The notes beneath the pieces are model-generated. The model was not told where the DNA came from, searched no databases, and saw only the letters and a list, made by a program, of their open reading frames with translations. Positions 9,675 through 18,270 of a DNA stretch of 64,000 nucleotides are shown piece by piece. The translations under genes and the position numbers were made by a program. Within the stretch, counting starts at the first letter, position 1. Every line of letters begins with the position of its first letter. Origin of the DNA: Ectopseudomonas mendocina (GTDB lineage Bacteria; Pseudomonadota; Gammaproteobacteria; Pseudomonadales; Pseudomonadaceae); contig NZ_JADTQG010000007.1 in assembly GCF_016008875.1 (NCBI RefSeq), positions 124,001 to 188,000 on the forward strand, in the 5' to 3' direction.

Positions 9675-11081
9675 ATGAATCGAGAAGACGCTGCTCCAAC
9701 GCTGGACAAGCAGCCGCCAGCCAACGACCTTGCCGCACAGCCCTACAACCTGCGCCAGTTTCTGATCTTCCTGATCCCCTCGTTGCTCGGCGTACTGCTG
9801 TTTCTTACCCCCATCGTCTATGAAGAGAAGGTGACCATCGGCCTCGGCGTGATGGCCGATGCGCTCAAGGCTGCGTTCAACGACCATCTGCCGGCTATCG
9901 CCACCGCACTGCTGATCCTCTCGGCCGTGCTGGGCATCCTCGGCAGCCTGCTCAAGCCGCGCTGGCTGAGCGAGCGCCGTCCGCTGCACGACCTGTTCGT
10001 GTTGCATCCGCTGTGGCTGGGCCTGCGTGTGCTCGGCGCGCTGTTCGCCGCCATGACCTTCTGGCAGTTCGGCCCGGAATGGATCTGGAGCGCCAACACT
10101 GGCGGCGTGGTGCTGAAAGACCTGGCGCCGGTACTGATCACCTTCTTCCTGGTTGCCGGCCTGATCCTGCCGCTGCTGACCGACTACGGTCTGATGGAGT
10201 TCATCGGCACCATCGTGCGTAATGTGTTTCGCAAGATCTTCGGCCTACCCGGACGTTCGGCCATCGACGCCATCGCCAGTTGGCTCGGCTCCGGCACCGT
10301 TGGTGTGCTGATTACCGCTCAGCAGTATCAGAAAGGTTTCTACAGTGCGCGGGAAGCCGCGGTGATCGCCACCAACTTCTCCATCGCCTCGATCGCCTTC
10401 AGCCTGCTGATCACCAGCTTCATGAAAATCGATCACCTGTTCGTACCGTTCTATCTGACCGTGGTGGTCGCCGGCCTCGCCGCCGCGATCATCACCCCGC
10501 GCATTCCGCCACTGTCGTGGAAAAAGGACGAATACGTCGCCGGCGTCGGCAAGCAGATCCAGGAAGACGTGCCGGCCGGCACCTCGCTGCTGCGCTGGGG
10601 GCTGACCCAGGCGGTTCAGCGCGCCAATGCCAACCCCTCGCCAGCGCAGATGGTCAGGATCGGCGTGCACAACGTGGTCGACATCTGGCTGGGTCTGCTG
10701 CCGCTGGTCATGGCCATCGGCACCGTTTCCCTGGCGATCGCCGAGTTCACACCGATCTTCAACTGGCTGTCCTACCCCTTCGTGCCCCTGCTCGAGCTGC
10801 TGCAGTTGCCGGAAGCGGCCAAGGCGGCGCCGGCCATGCTGGTGGGTTTTGCCGACATGTTCCTGCCGGCGGTACTGGGCAAGGGCATCGAAAGCGAGCT
10901 GACGCGCTTCGTGGTCGCCTGTGTGTCGCTGACCCAGCTGATCTACATGTCCGAAGTCGGCGTGCTGATCCTCAAGGCCAAGCTGCCGCTGAACCTGCTG
11001 GAGCTGTTCGTCATCTTCATCATCCGCACCCTGATCACCCTGCCGATCATCGCGCTGATGGCGCACTGGATCGTCGGCTGA
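9675..11081 (+). CDS. YjiH-family membrane protein with nucleoside-recognition (Gate) domains
   Basis: Integral inner-membrane protein of 468 residues with about ten hydrophobic segments, similar to YjiH and other Gate-domain proteins. Gate domains occur in nucleoside transporters, spore-maturation and feoB-like proteins. Recognisable parts are the first helix (FLIFLIPSLLGVLLFLTPIV), the conserved loop GRSAIDAIASWLGSGTVGVL and the later GFADMFLPAVLGKGI. No substrate is known to me. Its place between gbuA and a 2-oxo acid decarboxylase suggests transport of a guanidino acid or a product such as GABA, but that is inference. It starts 77 bases after gbuA, and its TGA overlaps a possible ATG of the next gene. 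Confidence 0.8.
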   Translation: MNREDAAPTLDKQPPANDLAAQPYNLRQFLIFLIPSLLGVLLFLTPIVYEEKVTIGLGVMADALKAAFNDHLPAIATALLILSAVLGILGSLLKPRWLSERRPLHDLFVLHPLWLGLRVLGALFAAMTFWQFGPEWIWSANTGGVVLKDLAPVLITFFLVAGLILPLLTDYGLMEFIGTIVRNVFRKIFGLPGRSAIDAIASWLGSGTVGVLITAQQYQKGFYSAREAAVIATNFSIASIAFSLLITSFMKIDHLFVPFYLTVVVAGLAAAIITPRIPPLSWKKDEYVAGVGKQIQEDVPAGTSLLRWGLTQAVQRANANPSPAQMVRIGVHNVVDIWLGLLPLVMAIGTVSLAIAEFTPIFNWLSYPFVPLLELLQLPEAAKAAPAMLVGFADMFLPAVLGKGIESELTRFVVACVSLTQLIYMSEVGVLILKAKLPLNLLELFVIFIIRTLITLPIIALMAHWIVG

Positions 11082-11098
11082 TGCCAGGAGGAATGACC

Positions 11099-12700
11099 AT
11101 GACCACCTGTGGCGAATTTCTCGTCAGGCAACTCGAGGCCTGGGGCGTCGATACCGTGTTCGGCATTCCCGGCGTGCACACCGTGGAGCTGTACCGCGGC
11201 CTGCCGGCCAGCGGCATCCGCCATATCACGCCGCGCCACGAACAGGGCGCCGGATTCATGGCCGATGGCTATGCCCGAGTCTGCGGCAAGCCGGGGGTGT
11301 GCTTCATCATCACCGGCCCGGGGATGACCAATATCCTCACCGCCATGGGCCAGGCCTACGCCGACTCGATCCCGATGCTGGTGATCTCCAGCGTCAACGA
11401 GCGGGCGCGCCTGGGCCTGGGCAAGGGCTATCTGCACGAGCTGCCCAACCAGCGTGCAATGACCGCGGGCGTCACCGCCTTCAGCCATACCCTGATGAGC
11501 GTCGAGGAGCTGCCCGCCGTGCTGGCCCGCGCCTTCGCCGTGTTCGAGGGCGAGCGGCCGCGGCCGGTGCATATCGAGCTGCCGCTCGACATCATCACTG
11601 CCGACGCCACGCATATGGCCGTGGCGCCACGGCCGACCGTGCGCCGCCCGGCGCCGAATCGCCCGCTGAGCCGCGCGGCGGCCGGCCGGCTCAAGCAGGC
11701 CGAACGCCCCCTGCTGCTACTCGGTGGTGGTTGCGTCGCCGCCGAAGCCGAAGCGCGCGCCCTCGCCGCTGCGCTGGATGCACCGACCGCGCTGACCATC
11801 AACGCCAAGGGTTTGCTGCCGCCAGGCCACCCACTGCTGCTGGGCAGCAACCAGTCGCTGCGCCCGGTGCGCGACCTGGCGCTGGAGGCCGATGTGGTGC
11901 TGGCCATCGGCACCGAGCTGGGCGAGACCGACTATGACGTGGTGTTCGACGGCGACTTCCGCCTGCCCGGCCGGCTGATCCGTATCGACATCGATGCCCA
12001 ACAGCTGCAGCGCAACTTCACCCCGCACCTGGCGATCCAGGGCGATGCTCGCGTGGCCATGCGCATGTTGCTGGCCGAGTGCAACCCCGGCGAACCCCAT
12101 GCGGACAGCCCCGGCGCACGGCGCACCGCCGCCGTGCAGGCGCGGCTCGATGAGGATTTCAGCGGCTGGGCGCATTACCGCCAACTGTTCGACTGCATCC
12201 TCGACGCCCTGCCCGATGCCCGCTTCGTCGGCGACTCGACGCAGACCGTGTACAGCGGCAACCATCTGGTGGAACTGGACGGCGCGCGGCGCTGGTTCAA
12301 CGCCTCCACCGGCTACGGCACCCTCGGCTACGGCCTGCCGGCTGCCATCGGCGCCAAGCTGGCCGAGCCGCAGCGCCCGGTGATCAGCCTGATGGGCGAC
12401 GGCGGCATCCAGTTCACCCTGCCCGAGCTGGCCAGCGCCGTGGAAGCACGGGTCGGCATCATCGTGCTGCTGTGGAACAACGCCGGCTATGGCGAGATCA
12501 AGCGCTACATGCAGCGCCGCGACATCGAGCCGATCGGCGTCGACATCTACACCCCGGACCTGCTGGCCATCGCCCGCGGCTTCGGCTGTGCCGCCGAACG
12601 AGCGCGCGACCATGCGCATCTGGCCGAGCTGCTGCGCAGCGCGCCGCAGGATCGCCCGCTGATCATCGAAGTACAGGAGGCCGCGCCCTTTCATCCATGA
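11099..12700 (+). CDS. Thiamine-diphosphate decarboxylase, probable 5-guanidino-2-oxopentanoate decarboxylase (AruI-like)
   Basis: ThDP-dependent enzyme of 533 residues with the three-domain acetolactate synthase/benzoylformate decarboxylase fold. The N-terminal domain has the catalytic Glu region (PRHEQGAGFMADGYAR) and the C-terminal domain the ThDP-binding GDGGIQFT...NNAGYG. The likely reaction, by similarity to AruI and because gbuA is next door, is decarboxylation of 2-ketoarginine to 4-guanidinobutyraldehyde. Oxidation of that product gives the GbuA substrate. I chose the ATG at 11099 because CAGGAGGA at 11085-11092 sits about 7 bases before it; ATGs at 11081 and 11093 are too close to or ahead of that site. 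The same frame is open far upstream inside the YjiH gene, but that is a shadow. Confidence 0.85.
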   Translation: MTTCGEFLVRQLEAWGVDTVFGIPGVHTVELYRGLPASGIRHITPRHEQGAGFMADGYARVCGKPGVCFIITGPGMTNILTAMGQAYADSIPMLVISSVNERARLGLGKGYLHELPNQRAMTAGVTAFSHTLMSVEELPAVLARAFAVFEGERPRPVHIELPLDIITADATHMAVAPRPTVRRPAPNRPLSRAAAGRLKQAERPLLLLGGGCVAAEAEARALAAALDAPTALTINAKGLLPPGHPLLLGSNQSLRPVRDLALEADVVLAIGTELGETDYDVVFDGDFRLPGRLIRIDIDAQQLQRNFTPHLAIQGDARVAMRMLLAECNPGEPHADSPGARRTAAVQARLDEDFSGWAHYRQLFDCILDALPDARFVGDSTQTVYSGNHLVELDGARRWFNASTGYGTLGYGLPAAIGAKLAEPQRPVISLMGDGGIQFTLPELASAVEARVGIIVLLWNNAGYGEIKRYMQRRDIEPIGVDIYTPDLLAIARGFGCAAERARDHAHLAELLRSAPQDRPLIIEVQEAAPFHP

Positions 12701-12709
12701 CTAGATCAA

Positions 12710-12771
12710 TCGCGGCTAAAGCCGCTCCTACAGAAAGCAGGGTATCCCTGTGGGAGGGGCTTTAGCCGCGA
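12710..12771. repeat. Hairpin of two opposed TCGCGGCT-AAAGCC repeats
   Basis: TCGCGGCTAAAGCCGCTCC begins at 12710, and its inverted copy CTGTGGGAGGGGCTTTAGCC runs from 12748 to 12771. They form a strong stem with a short loop directly after the decarboxylase stop. The same family occurs at 17084-17106, 28775-28829, 29610-29656 and 29810-29855. It may end or stabilise the gbuA operon transcript. Confidence 0.75.
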
Positions 12772-12783
12772 CATCCCCGTACT

Positions 12784-12807
12784 CCAGGATTGCATCCGGG
12801 CCACGGG
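12784..12807. repeat. Single copy of the CCCGGATTGCATCCGGG palindromic repeat
   Basis: CCAGGATTGCATCCGGGCCA is a diverged member of the GTAGCCCGGATG family. It lies between the hairpin that follows the decarboxylase gene and the start of the permease gene. Confidence 0.55.
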
Positions 12808-12883
12808 CATAACCACAAGATTCAGCTGTACCACTGACTGCCGTTCTACCAAGACCAACAATCAAGTATCGGGGAGTCGTTCC

Positions 12884-14224
12884 ATGTTCAAGAATCTCAG
12901 CCAGCATTTCGGCCAGGATGGCCTGGCCCCAACCGACAAGGCTCATCGCAGCCTCGGTCTCGGTGGCACTATCGCCCTGTGGTTGGGCGCCAACGTGGTG
13001 GTCACCACCATCCTCACCGGCATGCTGCTGGTGCCGGATCTGAAATTCACCCAGGCCATGCTTATCGTGCTGATCGGTTCGGGTATCGGCATTCTGCCGC
13101 TGGTGCTGGTCGGCCTGATGGGCCAGCGTTCGGGCCTGACCACCATGGTGCTGGCGCGCGGCAGCTACGGCTCGCGCGGCGCCAAGCTGCCCTCGCTGGT
13201 CAACCTGTTGACCCTGCTGGCCTGGAGCTGGATCCAGGCGCTGCTGGCCGGCATGAGCCTCAACTATGCGGTGGAGCACCTGACCGGCTACTCCAACCTG
13301 CCGCTGTTCACCATCCTCTGCGAGACCCTGGTGCTGCTGATCGCCCTGCGCGGCCATCTGGGCATCGAGCGGGTCGAACGCTGGGCCGCCATCGGTATGC
13401 TCCTGCTGGCCGGCGCGGTGTTCTACGTGATGGGGCAGAAGTTCGAGTTCGCCAGCCTCCTGGCCATGCCAACCGAACCGCGTAACGAGATCACCCCCGG
13501 TATCGCCTTCGATATCGTCATCGCCACCGCGTTCTCCTGGATTCCGTTGGCCGCCGACTACAACCGTAACTGCCGTAGCCAGGGTGTGGCGGCGGTCGGC
13601 ACCTGGGTCGGCTATGTCGCGGCGACTCTGCTGGCCATGGGCCTGGGCGCCACCGTGTCGGGCTTCTCGGTACTGACCGGCGTGGAGCAGACCTACGACC
13701 CGGCCGTGCTGTTGGCTGGTTTCGGCTTCGGCTTGCCGGCGGCCATCGTGGTCTTCCTCTCGGTGATGACCACCAACGTCATGTGCGTTTATAGCGCCTC
13801 GCTGTCGTACCTCAACATCAGCCCGAAAACACCGTTCTGGAAGCCGGCGCTGGCCATCGGCGTAATGTCGATCCTCGGCTCGCAGATCCCCGGCATTCTC
13901 GACAACTTCCAGAACTTCCTGCTGGTGATCGGCAGCGTGTTCATCCCCGCGTTCGCCGTGTTGATCGCCGACTACTTCCTGATCCACAAGGGTGACTACG
14001 CAGTGGAAAAGCTGCTCAGCGAAGACGGCGGGCGCTACCGTTACCTGAACGGCTTCAACCCGGCCGCCTTCGTCGCCTACGGTCTGGGCGCAGTACTTGC
14101 GTACTACTGGGGCTGGGTTTCGCCGCTGGTCTGGGGCGCTTCGCTGCCGGTGTTCCTGATCACCGCCGCCAGCTACGCCGTGCTGCGCCGCTGGGTACTG
14201 GTGCCACGGGCGCAGCTGGCGTAG
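12884..14224 (+). CDS. NCS1-family purine/cytosine permease-like transporter
   Basis: Membrane transporter of 446 residues, about 12 helices, of the nucleobase:cation symporter-1 (CodB-like) family. The first helix region ALWLGANVVVTTILTGMLL and the later IATAFSWIPLAADYNR are typical. Usual substrates are cytosine, purines, hydantoins, thiamine precursors and similar rings; the substrate here is unknown. It follows the gbuA-yjiH-decarboxylase genes on the same strand but is separated by 183 bases with a strong repeat hairpin. It may therefore have its own promoter while remaining functionally linked. The ATG at 12884 has GGGGAG 10 bases ahead. Confidence 0.85.
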   Translation: MFKNLSQHFGQDGLAPTDKAHRSLGLGGTIALWLGANVVVTTILTGMLLVPDLKFTQAMLIVLIGSGIGILPLVLVGLMGQRSGLTTMVLARGSYGSRGAKLPSLVNLLTLLAWSWIQALLAGMSLNYAVEHLTGYSNLPLFTILCETLVLLIALRGHLGIERVERWAAIGMLLLAGAVFYVMGQKFEFASLLAMPTEPRNEITPGIAFDIVIATAFSWIPLAADYNRNCRSQGVAAVGTWVGYVAATLLAMGLGATVSGFSVLTGVEQTYDPAVLLAGFGFGLPAAIVVFLSVMTTNVMCVYSASLSYLNISPKTPFWKPALAIGVMSILGSQIPGILDNFQNFLLVIGSVFIPAFAVLIADYFLIHKGDYAVEKLLSEDGGRYRYLNGFNPAAFVAYGLGAVLAYYWGWVSPLVWGASLPVFLITAASYAVLRRWVLVPRAQLA

Positions 14225-14237
14225 CGTGATGAAAGTC

Positions 14238-14298
14238 GTGGCGGGTTGCACCCGCCCTACCCGCCATACGAACCTGTAGGGCGGGTGCAACCCGCCAA
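14238..14298. repeat. Inverted pair of GTAGGGCGGGTGCAACCCGCC repeats
   Basis: GTGGCGGGTTGCACCCGCCC at 14238-14260 faces GTAGGGCGGGTGCAACCCGC at 14276-14298. The two form a near-perfect hairpin just after the permease stop. Another pair with the same sequence is at 31771-31825, and a variant is at 35467-35529. Confidence 0.75.
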
Positions 14299-14315
14299 TG
14301 AGGCAAATCCCCGCC

Positions 14316-15047
14316 ATGAAAATCGTCAGTCGCGACCGCTGGTTCGAGGTGGAGCACCGCCACGACGGCATCTGCCTGATCCACGAGCCCTAAGTGCGCC
14401 CCTTCTACCGCTGCAACATGTGGCATGTGCAGGGGCGCGAGCATGACGTGCTGATCGACTCCGGTTCCGGGCTGGTAAGTCTGCGCGAGCAACTGCCGTG
14501 GCTGACCGAAAAGCCGCTGCTGGCGGTGGCCAGTCACTGCCACTTCGACCATATCGCCGGGCATCACGAATTCGCCGAGCGTCTGGTGCATCCGGCCGAA
14601 GCCGATATCCTCGCCGCGCCGGACGGCGCCAATACCCTGGCCACGGATTTCGTCGGCGACGAGATGTTCGAGGCGCACCCGGATTGCCCGCTGTGCTACG
14701 CCGAATACCGCGTGCGAGCAGCGCCGGCCACGCGCCTGATCGAAGATGGCGACGTGCTGGATCTGGGTAATCGGGTATTGCAGGTGCTGCACACGCCCGG
14801 CCATTCACCGGGCGGCATCAGCCTATGGGAAGCGCAGACGCAGACGCTGTTTTCCGGCGACATCCTCTACGACGGCCCACTAATCGAGGACGCCTACCAT
14901 TCGAACCTGGAAGATTACGCGCAGAGTCTGGCGCGCCTGCGCGAATTGCCCGTGCGCACCGTGCATGGCGGGCATTTCGCGAGTTTCTCGGGAGAGCGGA
15001 TGCGCGAACTGATAAGCGCCTGGTTCGACGCCCATCGGCTCAACTGA
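14316..15047 (+). pseudogene. MBL-fold metallo-hydrolase gene interrupted by an in-frame TAA
   Basis: Metallo-beta-lactamase fold protein of about 243 codons. The metal-binding motif is intact (SHCHFDHIAGHHEF), as are later ligands near HTPGHSPGG, FSGDIL and HGGHF. The natural start appears to be the ATG at 14316 (MKIVSRDRWFEVEHRHDG), but codon 26 is TAA (14391-14393), between LIHEP and VRPFYRCNMWHV. The frame is otherwise continuous on both sides with coding-like codons, so one base change (for example TAC to TAA) explains it. A GTG follows the stop at 14394, but no ribosome site precedes it. A shortened product from there or from the ATG near 14417 would lose the first strand of the fold. 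A sequencing error is also possible. Confidence 0.65.
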
Positions 15048-15053
15048 CACGCT

Positions 15054-15185
15054 TCAGCGACGCTGACGCGCTTCGCGACGCAGGCGCTCCTGCTCGGCTT
15101 CGCTGATACGAATCGGCTGGGGTTGCGGGACGAGGCCAAGGGCCTGCAGCACGGCTTGCAGTTGTTCTTGCAGCTTGGCGAGCAT
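15054..15185 (-). CDS. Small 43-residue charged protein downstream of aceK
   Basis: A short frame (MLAKLQEQLQAVLQALGLVP...) with a good AGGAGG ribosome site 8 bases before the ATG at 15185. It ends with a basic tail (EQERLRREARQRR). The N-terminal half is an amphipathic, Leu/Gln-rich helix that could form a coiled coil. It lies 87 bases after the aceK stop on the same strand and may be co-transcribed. I do not recognise a domain. The ribosome site and sensible composition make it a probable gene. Confidence 0.55.
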   Translation of the reverse strand: MLAKLQEQLQAVLQALGLVPQPQPIRISEAEQERLRREARQRR

Positions 15186-15272
15186 GGGTACGACCTCCTG
15201 CCAAGTAAAGGGAAGAGCCAATGGCTCACTTATCAGATTAGGCCGGGCAAAGCGGATTTCAACCCGGCTCGG

Positions 15273-16991
15273 TCAAATCACCGGGCTCTTGCGCCGATAG
15301 GGGAACACGTCGATCACCTTGCCTGCACGAATCGCTTCCTGCAGTTGTTTCCAGTAGTCGGCGTCATACAGGTTGCCATGCAGCTGGCTGAACAGCCGGC
15401 GCTGCCTGATATCGGCGAACAGGAACGGCGGGAACTCCTCTGGGAACACGTCCATCGGCCCCACCGAATACCAGGGCTCGGAACTCATCTCGTCCTCGGG
15501 GAAACGCGGCGGCGGGATGCGCCGGAAGTTCACCTCGGTGAGAAAGCAGATTTCGTCGTAGTCATAGAACACCACGCGTCCGTGACGGGTGACGCCGAAG
15601 TTCTTCAGCAGCATGTCGCCAGGGAAGATATTCGCCGCCGCCAGTTGCTTGATGGCCAAACCGTAATCGTCCAGCGCTTCGCGTACCTGCGCCTCGTTGG
15701 CACTTTCCAGGTAGAGGTTGAGCGGCGTCATGCGCCGCTCGGTCCAGCAGTGGCGCACCAGCACGGTGTCACCTTCCACGACCACAGCGGACGGCGCAAC
15801 TTCCAGCAACTCGGCCAAGCACTCGGGCTCGAACTTGGCCTTGGGGAAACGAAAATCGGCGAACTCCTGGGTATCGGCCATGCGCCCTACGCGGTCGACG
15901 CTTTTCACCAGGCGATACTTCTCGATCACCGTATTGCGGTCCACCGTCTTGGCGTGGGCGAAGCGGTCCTTGATGATCTTGAACACGGTATTGAAGCCCG
16001 GCAGGGTGAACACGCTCATGACCATGCCACGCACACCCGGCGCCATGATGAAGCGGTCGTCGGTACTGGCCAGGTGGCCGATCAGCGCCCGGTAGAACTC
16101 GGATTTGCCGTGCTTGTAGAAGCCGATCGAGGTGTACAGCTCAGCGACGTGCTTGCCCGGCAGGATGCGCTTGAGAAAGCCGACGAACTCGGCTGGGATC
16201 GCCACGTCCACCATGAAGTAGCTGCGGGTGAAGGAGAAGATGATCGATACCTCCGCCTCGTCGGTGATCGCCGCATCGGCCTGGATGCCCTGACCTTCGC
16301 GGTGCAGCAGCGGGATCGCCAGTGGCCACTGCTCCTCAAGGTTGTAGATGCGTCCGATCAGGTAGGCGCCCTTGTTGCGATACAGCACCGAGGAAAACAG
16401 CTCAATGCATAGCTGTGGGTCCTTGCACACCCAGTCCGGCAGGCTGGCGCGCAGTTGTTCCTCCATGCGCTGCAGATCGCGAGGCAGGTCCTCGTAGGGC
16501 GCGTCGAAACGGTAATCCTCGAAGATCGCCTGCAACGTCGCATGCAGCTCGCCGGCGGGCCGGTAGCTGCGCGTCTGGGCAGCGCTGGGCTGGTTGCGCA
16601 GCGATGGCCGGGTGGTATGGATGAACATGCAGCCATCGCTGATCTGGTCATGGCTGAACAGGCTGCAGAAGATCGAGTTGAACCAGGTTTCCGCCAGCTC
16701 GTCGTCGAAGCGCCGGTCGATCAGGACGATATAGGCACTCTTGACCAGCGGCCACTGACCGACCTCCAGCAGCGACTGATCGAAGCCGGCGAGCAGACCT
16801 TCGCGGGTCTGCGCCACTTTCTCTTCGTACAGGTTGATCCGCGCCGCCGAGGCCTGCTGCGCCTCCTGCCACTGCGCCTGCTCGAAGCGCACACGGGCAC
16901 CGTCGGTAATCTGGCGAAAGTGCTCGCGGTAATCGTCGAAGCCGTCGAGGATCAGGAGAGCGATATCGCCGGCTGGCCATTGTTGCCCCAT
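15273..16991 (-). CDS. aceK: Isocitrate dehydrogenase kinase/phosphatase
   Basis: Bifunctional enzyme that phosphorylates and inactivates isocitrate dehydrogenase, and reverses this, to switch carbon between the Krebs cycle and the glyoxylate shunt. The length of 572 residues is usual for AceK. Family features are the N-terminal regulatory half and the kinase-like C-terminal half: [20 protein letters not shown] as the ATP-loop region, then [20 protein letters not shown] with the catalytic Asp, and [14 protein letters not shown]. It is cytosolic. The ATG at 16991 gives the standard N-terminus. It stands alone apart from the small downstream ORF. Confidence 0.96.
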   Translation of the reverse strand: MGQQWPAGDIALLILDGFDDYREHFRQITDGARVRFEQAQWQEAQQASAARINLYEEKVAQTREGLLAGFDQSLLEVGQWPLVKSAYIVLIDRRFDDELAETWFNSIFCSLFSHDQISDGCMFIHTTRPSLRNQPSAAQTRSYRPAGELHATLQAIFEDYRFDAPYEDLPRDLQRMEEQLRASLPDWVCKDPQLCIELFSSVLYRNKGAYLIGRIYNLEEQWPLAIPLLHREGQGIQADAAITDEAEVSIIFSFTRSYFMVDVAIPAEFVGFLKRILPGKHVAELYTSIGFYKHGKSEFYRALIGHLASTDDRFIMAPGVRGMVMSVFTLPGFNTVFKIIKDRFAHAKTVDRNTVIEKYRLVKSVDRVGRMADTQEFADFRFPKAKFEPECLAELLEVAPSAVVVEGDTVLVRHCWTERRMTPLNLYLESANEAQVREALDDYGLAIKQLAAANIFPGDMLLKNFGVTRHGRVVFYDYDEICFLTEVNFRRIPPPRFPEDEMSSEPWYSVGPMDVFPEEFPPFLFADIRQRRLFSQLHGNLYDADYWKQLQEAIRAGKVIDVFPYRRKSPVI

Positions 16992-17083
16992 TACGCATGC
17001 CTCATCCGCAGTGATCAGCCGAGCTTAGCCGACAACGCCCACATGGATGCAATCGTGATTGACAAAGCCTCCACCATTGCAGG

Positions 17084-17106
17084 TCGCGGCTAAAGCCCCT
17101 CCCACA
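17084..17106. repeat. Single TCGCGGCTAAAGCCCCTCCCACA repeat
   Basis: One half of the family that makes the hairpin at 12710-12771. Here it is unpaired, in the 222-base space between the divergent aceK and EamA genes. Confidence 0.55.
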
Positions 17107-17213
17107 CCGTCCCTGCGACCGAGTCCTACCCAATCATTCAAAAGTGCAATGCGGATTGCCAGAACCCTGCCCAGCGGCAACACTCTCGCACCCACCCTGT
17201 TGGATGCTTCGCC

Positions 17214-18104
17214 GTGCGTACCGCCGATCTGCTTCGCCTGCTGCTGCTCGCTGCCATCTGGGGCGCCAGCTTCCTCTTCATGCGCGTTGCCGCACCGGTG
17301 CTGGGCAGTATGCCGACCGCCTTCTTTCGCGCCAGCTTCGGCGCACTCGGGCTGCTCGCCGTGCTTGTGCTGCTACGCAGCAATTGGGACTTTCGCGGCA
17401 AGCTGCGCATCTGCCTCGGCTTGGGCGTGATCAACGCCGGCCTGCCTTCGGCCATGTACTGCCTGGCGGCGCTCATCCTGCCGGCCGGCTACTCGGCGAT
17501 CTTCAATGCCACCACGCCGTTGATGGGCGTGCTGATCGGTGCGCTGTTCTTCCACGAGGGCATTACTCCGAGCAAGGCGGCCGGCGTGTTTCTCGGTCTG
17601 CTCGGCGTAGCAGTGCTGACCCGCACCGGTCCGGTGGCCTTCGACCTGCAACTGCTGCTCGGCGCCGGAGCCTGCCTGGTGGCCACCACCTGCTACGGCT
17701 TCGCCGGTTTTCTTACCCGCCGCTGGATCGGCCAGCAGGGCGGCCTGGACAACCGCCTGACCGCCTTCGCCAGCTTGGCAGGAGCCAGTCTGTTCCTGCT
17801 ACCGCTGTTTGTCGGCAGCCTGGCGCTGCAACCGCCGCCCAGCTGGGGCGGTCTGGAAGTATGGTTATCGCTGGCCGGCCTGGGTCTGATCTGCACGGCG
17901 TTCGCCTACGTGCTGTATTTCCGCCTGCTGGCCGACATTGGGCCGATCAGGGCCAGTACCACGACCTTCCTGATCCCACCGTTCGGCGTGTTGTGGGGCG
18001 CCCTGCTGCTGGGTGAGCCACTGAGCTGGGACTACCTACCCGGCTGCGTACTGATCGCCCTGGCTCTGTGGTTGGTGGTCAGGCCGAGCGTGAGCAGAAC
18101 GTAG
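17214..18104 (+). CDS. EamA/DMT-family transporter
   Basis: Inner-membrane transporter of 296 residues with ten predicted helices in two EamA repeats (about 1-135 and 145-290), typical of the drug/metabolite exporter superfamily. The first repeat opens with LLLAAIWGASFLFMRVAAP and the second with GAGACLVATTCYGFAGFLTR. Substrates in this family (amino acids, metabolites, dyes) cannot be read from sequence. The start is a GTG at 17214 (VRTADLLRLL), which directly precedes the first helix. It is divergent from aceK and followed by palindromic repeats. Confidence 0.85.
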   Translation: MRTADLLRLLLLAAIWGASFLFMRVAAPVLGSMPTAFFRASFGALGLLAVLVLLRSNWDFRGKLRICLGLGVINAGLPSAMYCLAALILPAGYSAIFNATTPLMGVLIGALFFHEGITPSKAAGVFLGLLGVAVLTRTGPVAFDLQLLLGAGACLVATTCYGFAGFLTRRWIGQQGGLDNRLTAFASLAGASLFLLPLFVGSLALQPPPSWGGLEVWLSLAGLGLICTAFAYVLYFRLLADIGPIRASTTTFLIPPFGVLWGALLLGEPLSWDYLPGCVLIALALWLVVRPSVSRT

Positions 18105-18162
18105 CCCGGATGAAATCCGGGGCACAGCTGGTGTCATTTCCCGGATTGCATCCGGGCTACGG
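18101..18162. repeat. Inverted pair of GTAGCCCGGATG-family repeats
   Basis: GTAGCCCGGATGAAATCCGG starts at 18101, and TTCCCGGATTGCATCCGGGC with the trailing CTACGG ends at 18162. It overlaps the last codon of the EamA gene, whose stop TAG is inside the repeat. It has the same arrangement as the pair at 3411-3481. Confidence 0.75.
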
Positions 18163-18192
18163 ACTGGCAATCAGACCATGCGTCGCCAAGCA

Positions 18193-18257
18193 GTAGGATG
18201 GATCACGCTTCATCGATCCACCAAAAAGGTGGATGTGAAAAGCGCCATCCACCCTAC
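18193..18257. repeat. Long imperfect hairpin, GTAGGATGGATCACGCTTCATCGATCCACC family
   Basis: Arms of 30 bases at 18193-18222 and 18228-18257 pair around an AAAAA loop. The right arm ends GCCATCCACCCTAC. It is placed between the convergent EamA and cysK genes and could act as a two-way transcript terminator. A different family from the others in this window. Confidence 0.65.
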
Positions 18258-18270
18258 GCCTGCAGCCGCT

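Noticed and set aside
10280..11098. Extension of the ThDP decarboxylase frame upstream into the YjiH gene
   Set aside because: The upstream residues are Arg/Ala-rich shadow sequence. The ribosome site and family N-terminus place the start at 11099.
12728..14371. 547-codon frame on the minus strand opposite the permease gene
   Set aside because: His/Gln-rich shadow composition with no domain, while the plus frame is a full NCS1 permease.
15123..16412. Long plus-strand frame opposite aceK
   Set aside because: Shadow of aceK; low-complexity residues and no start signal.
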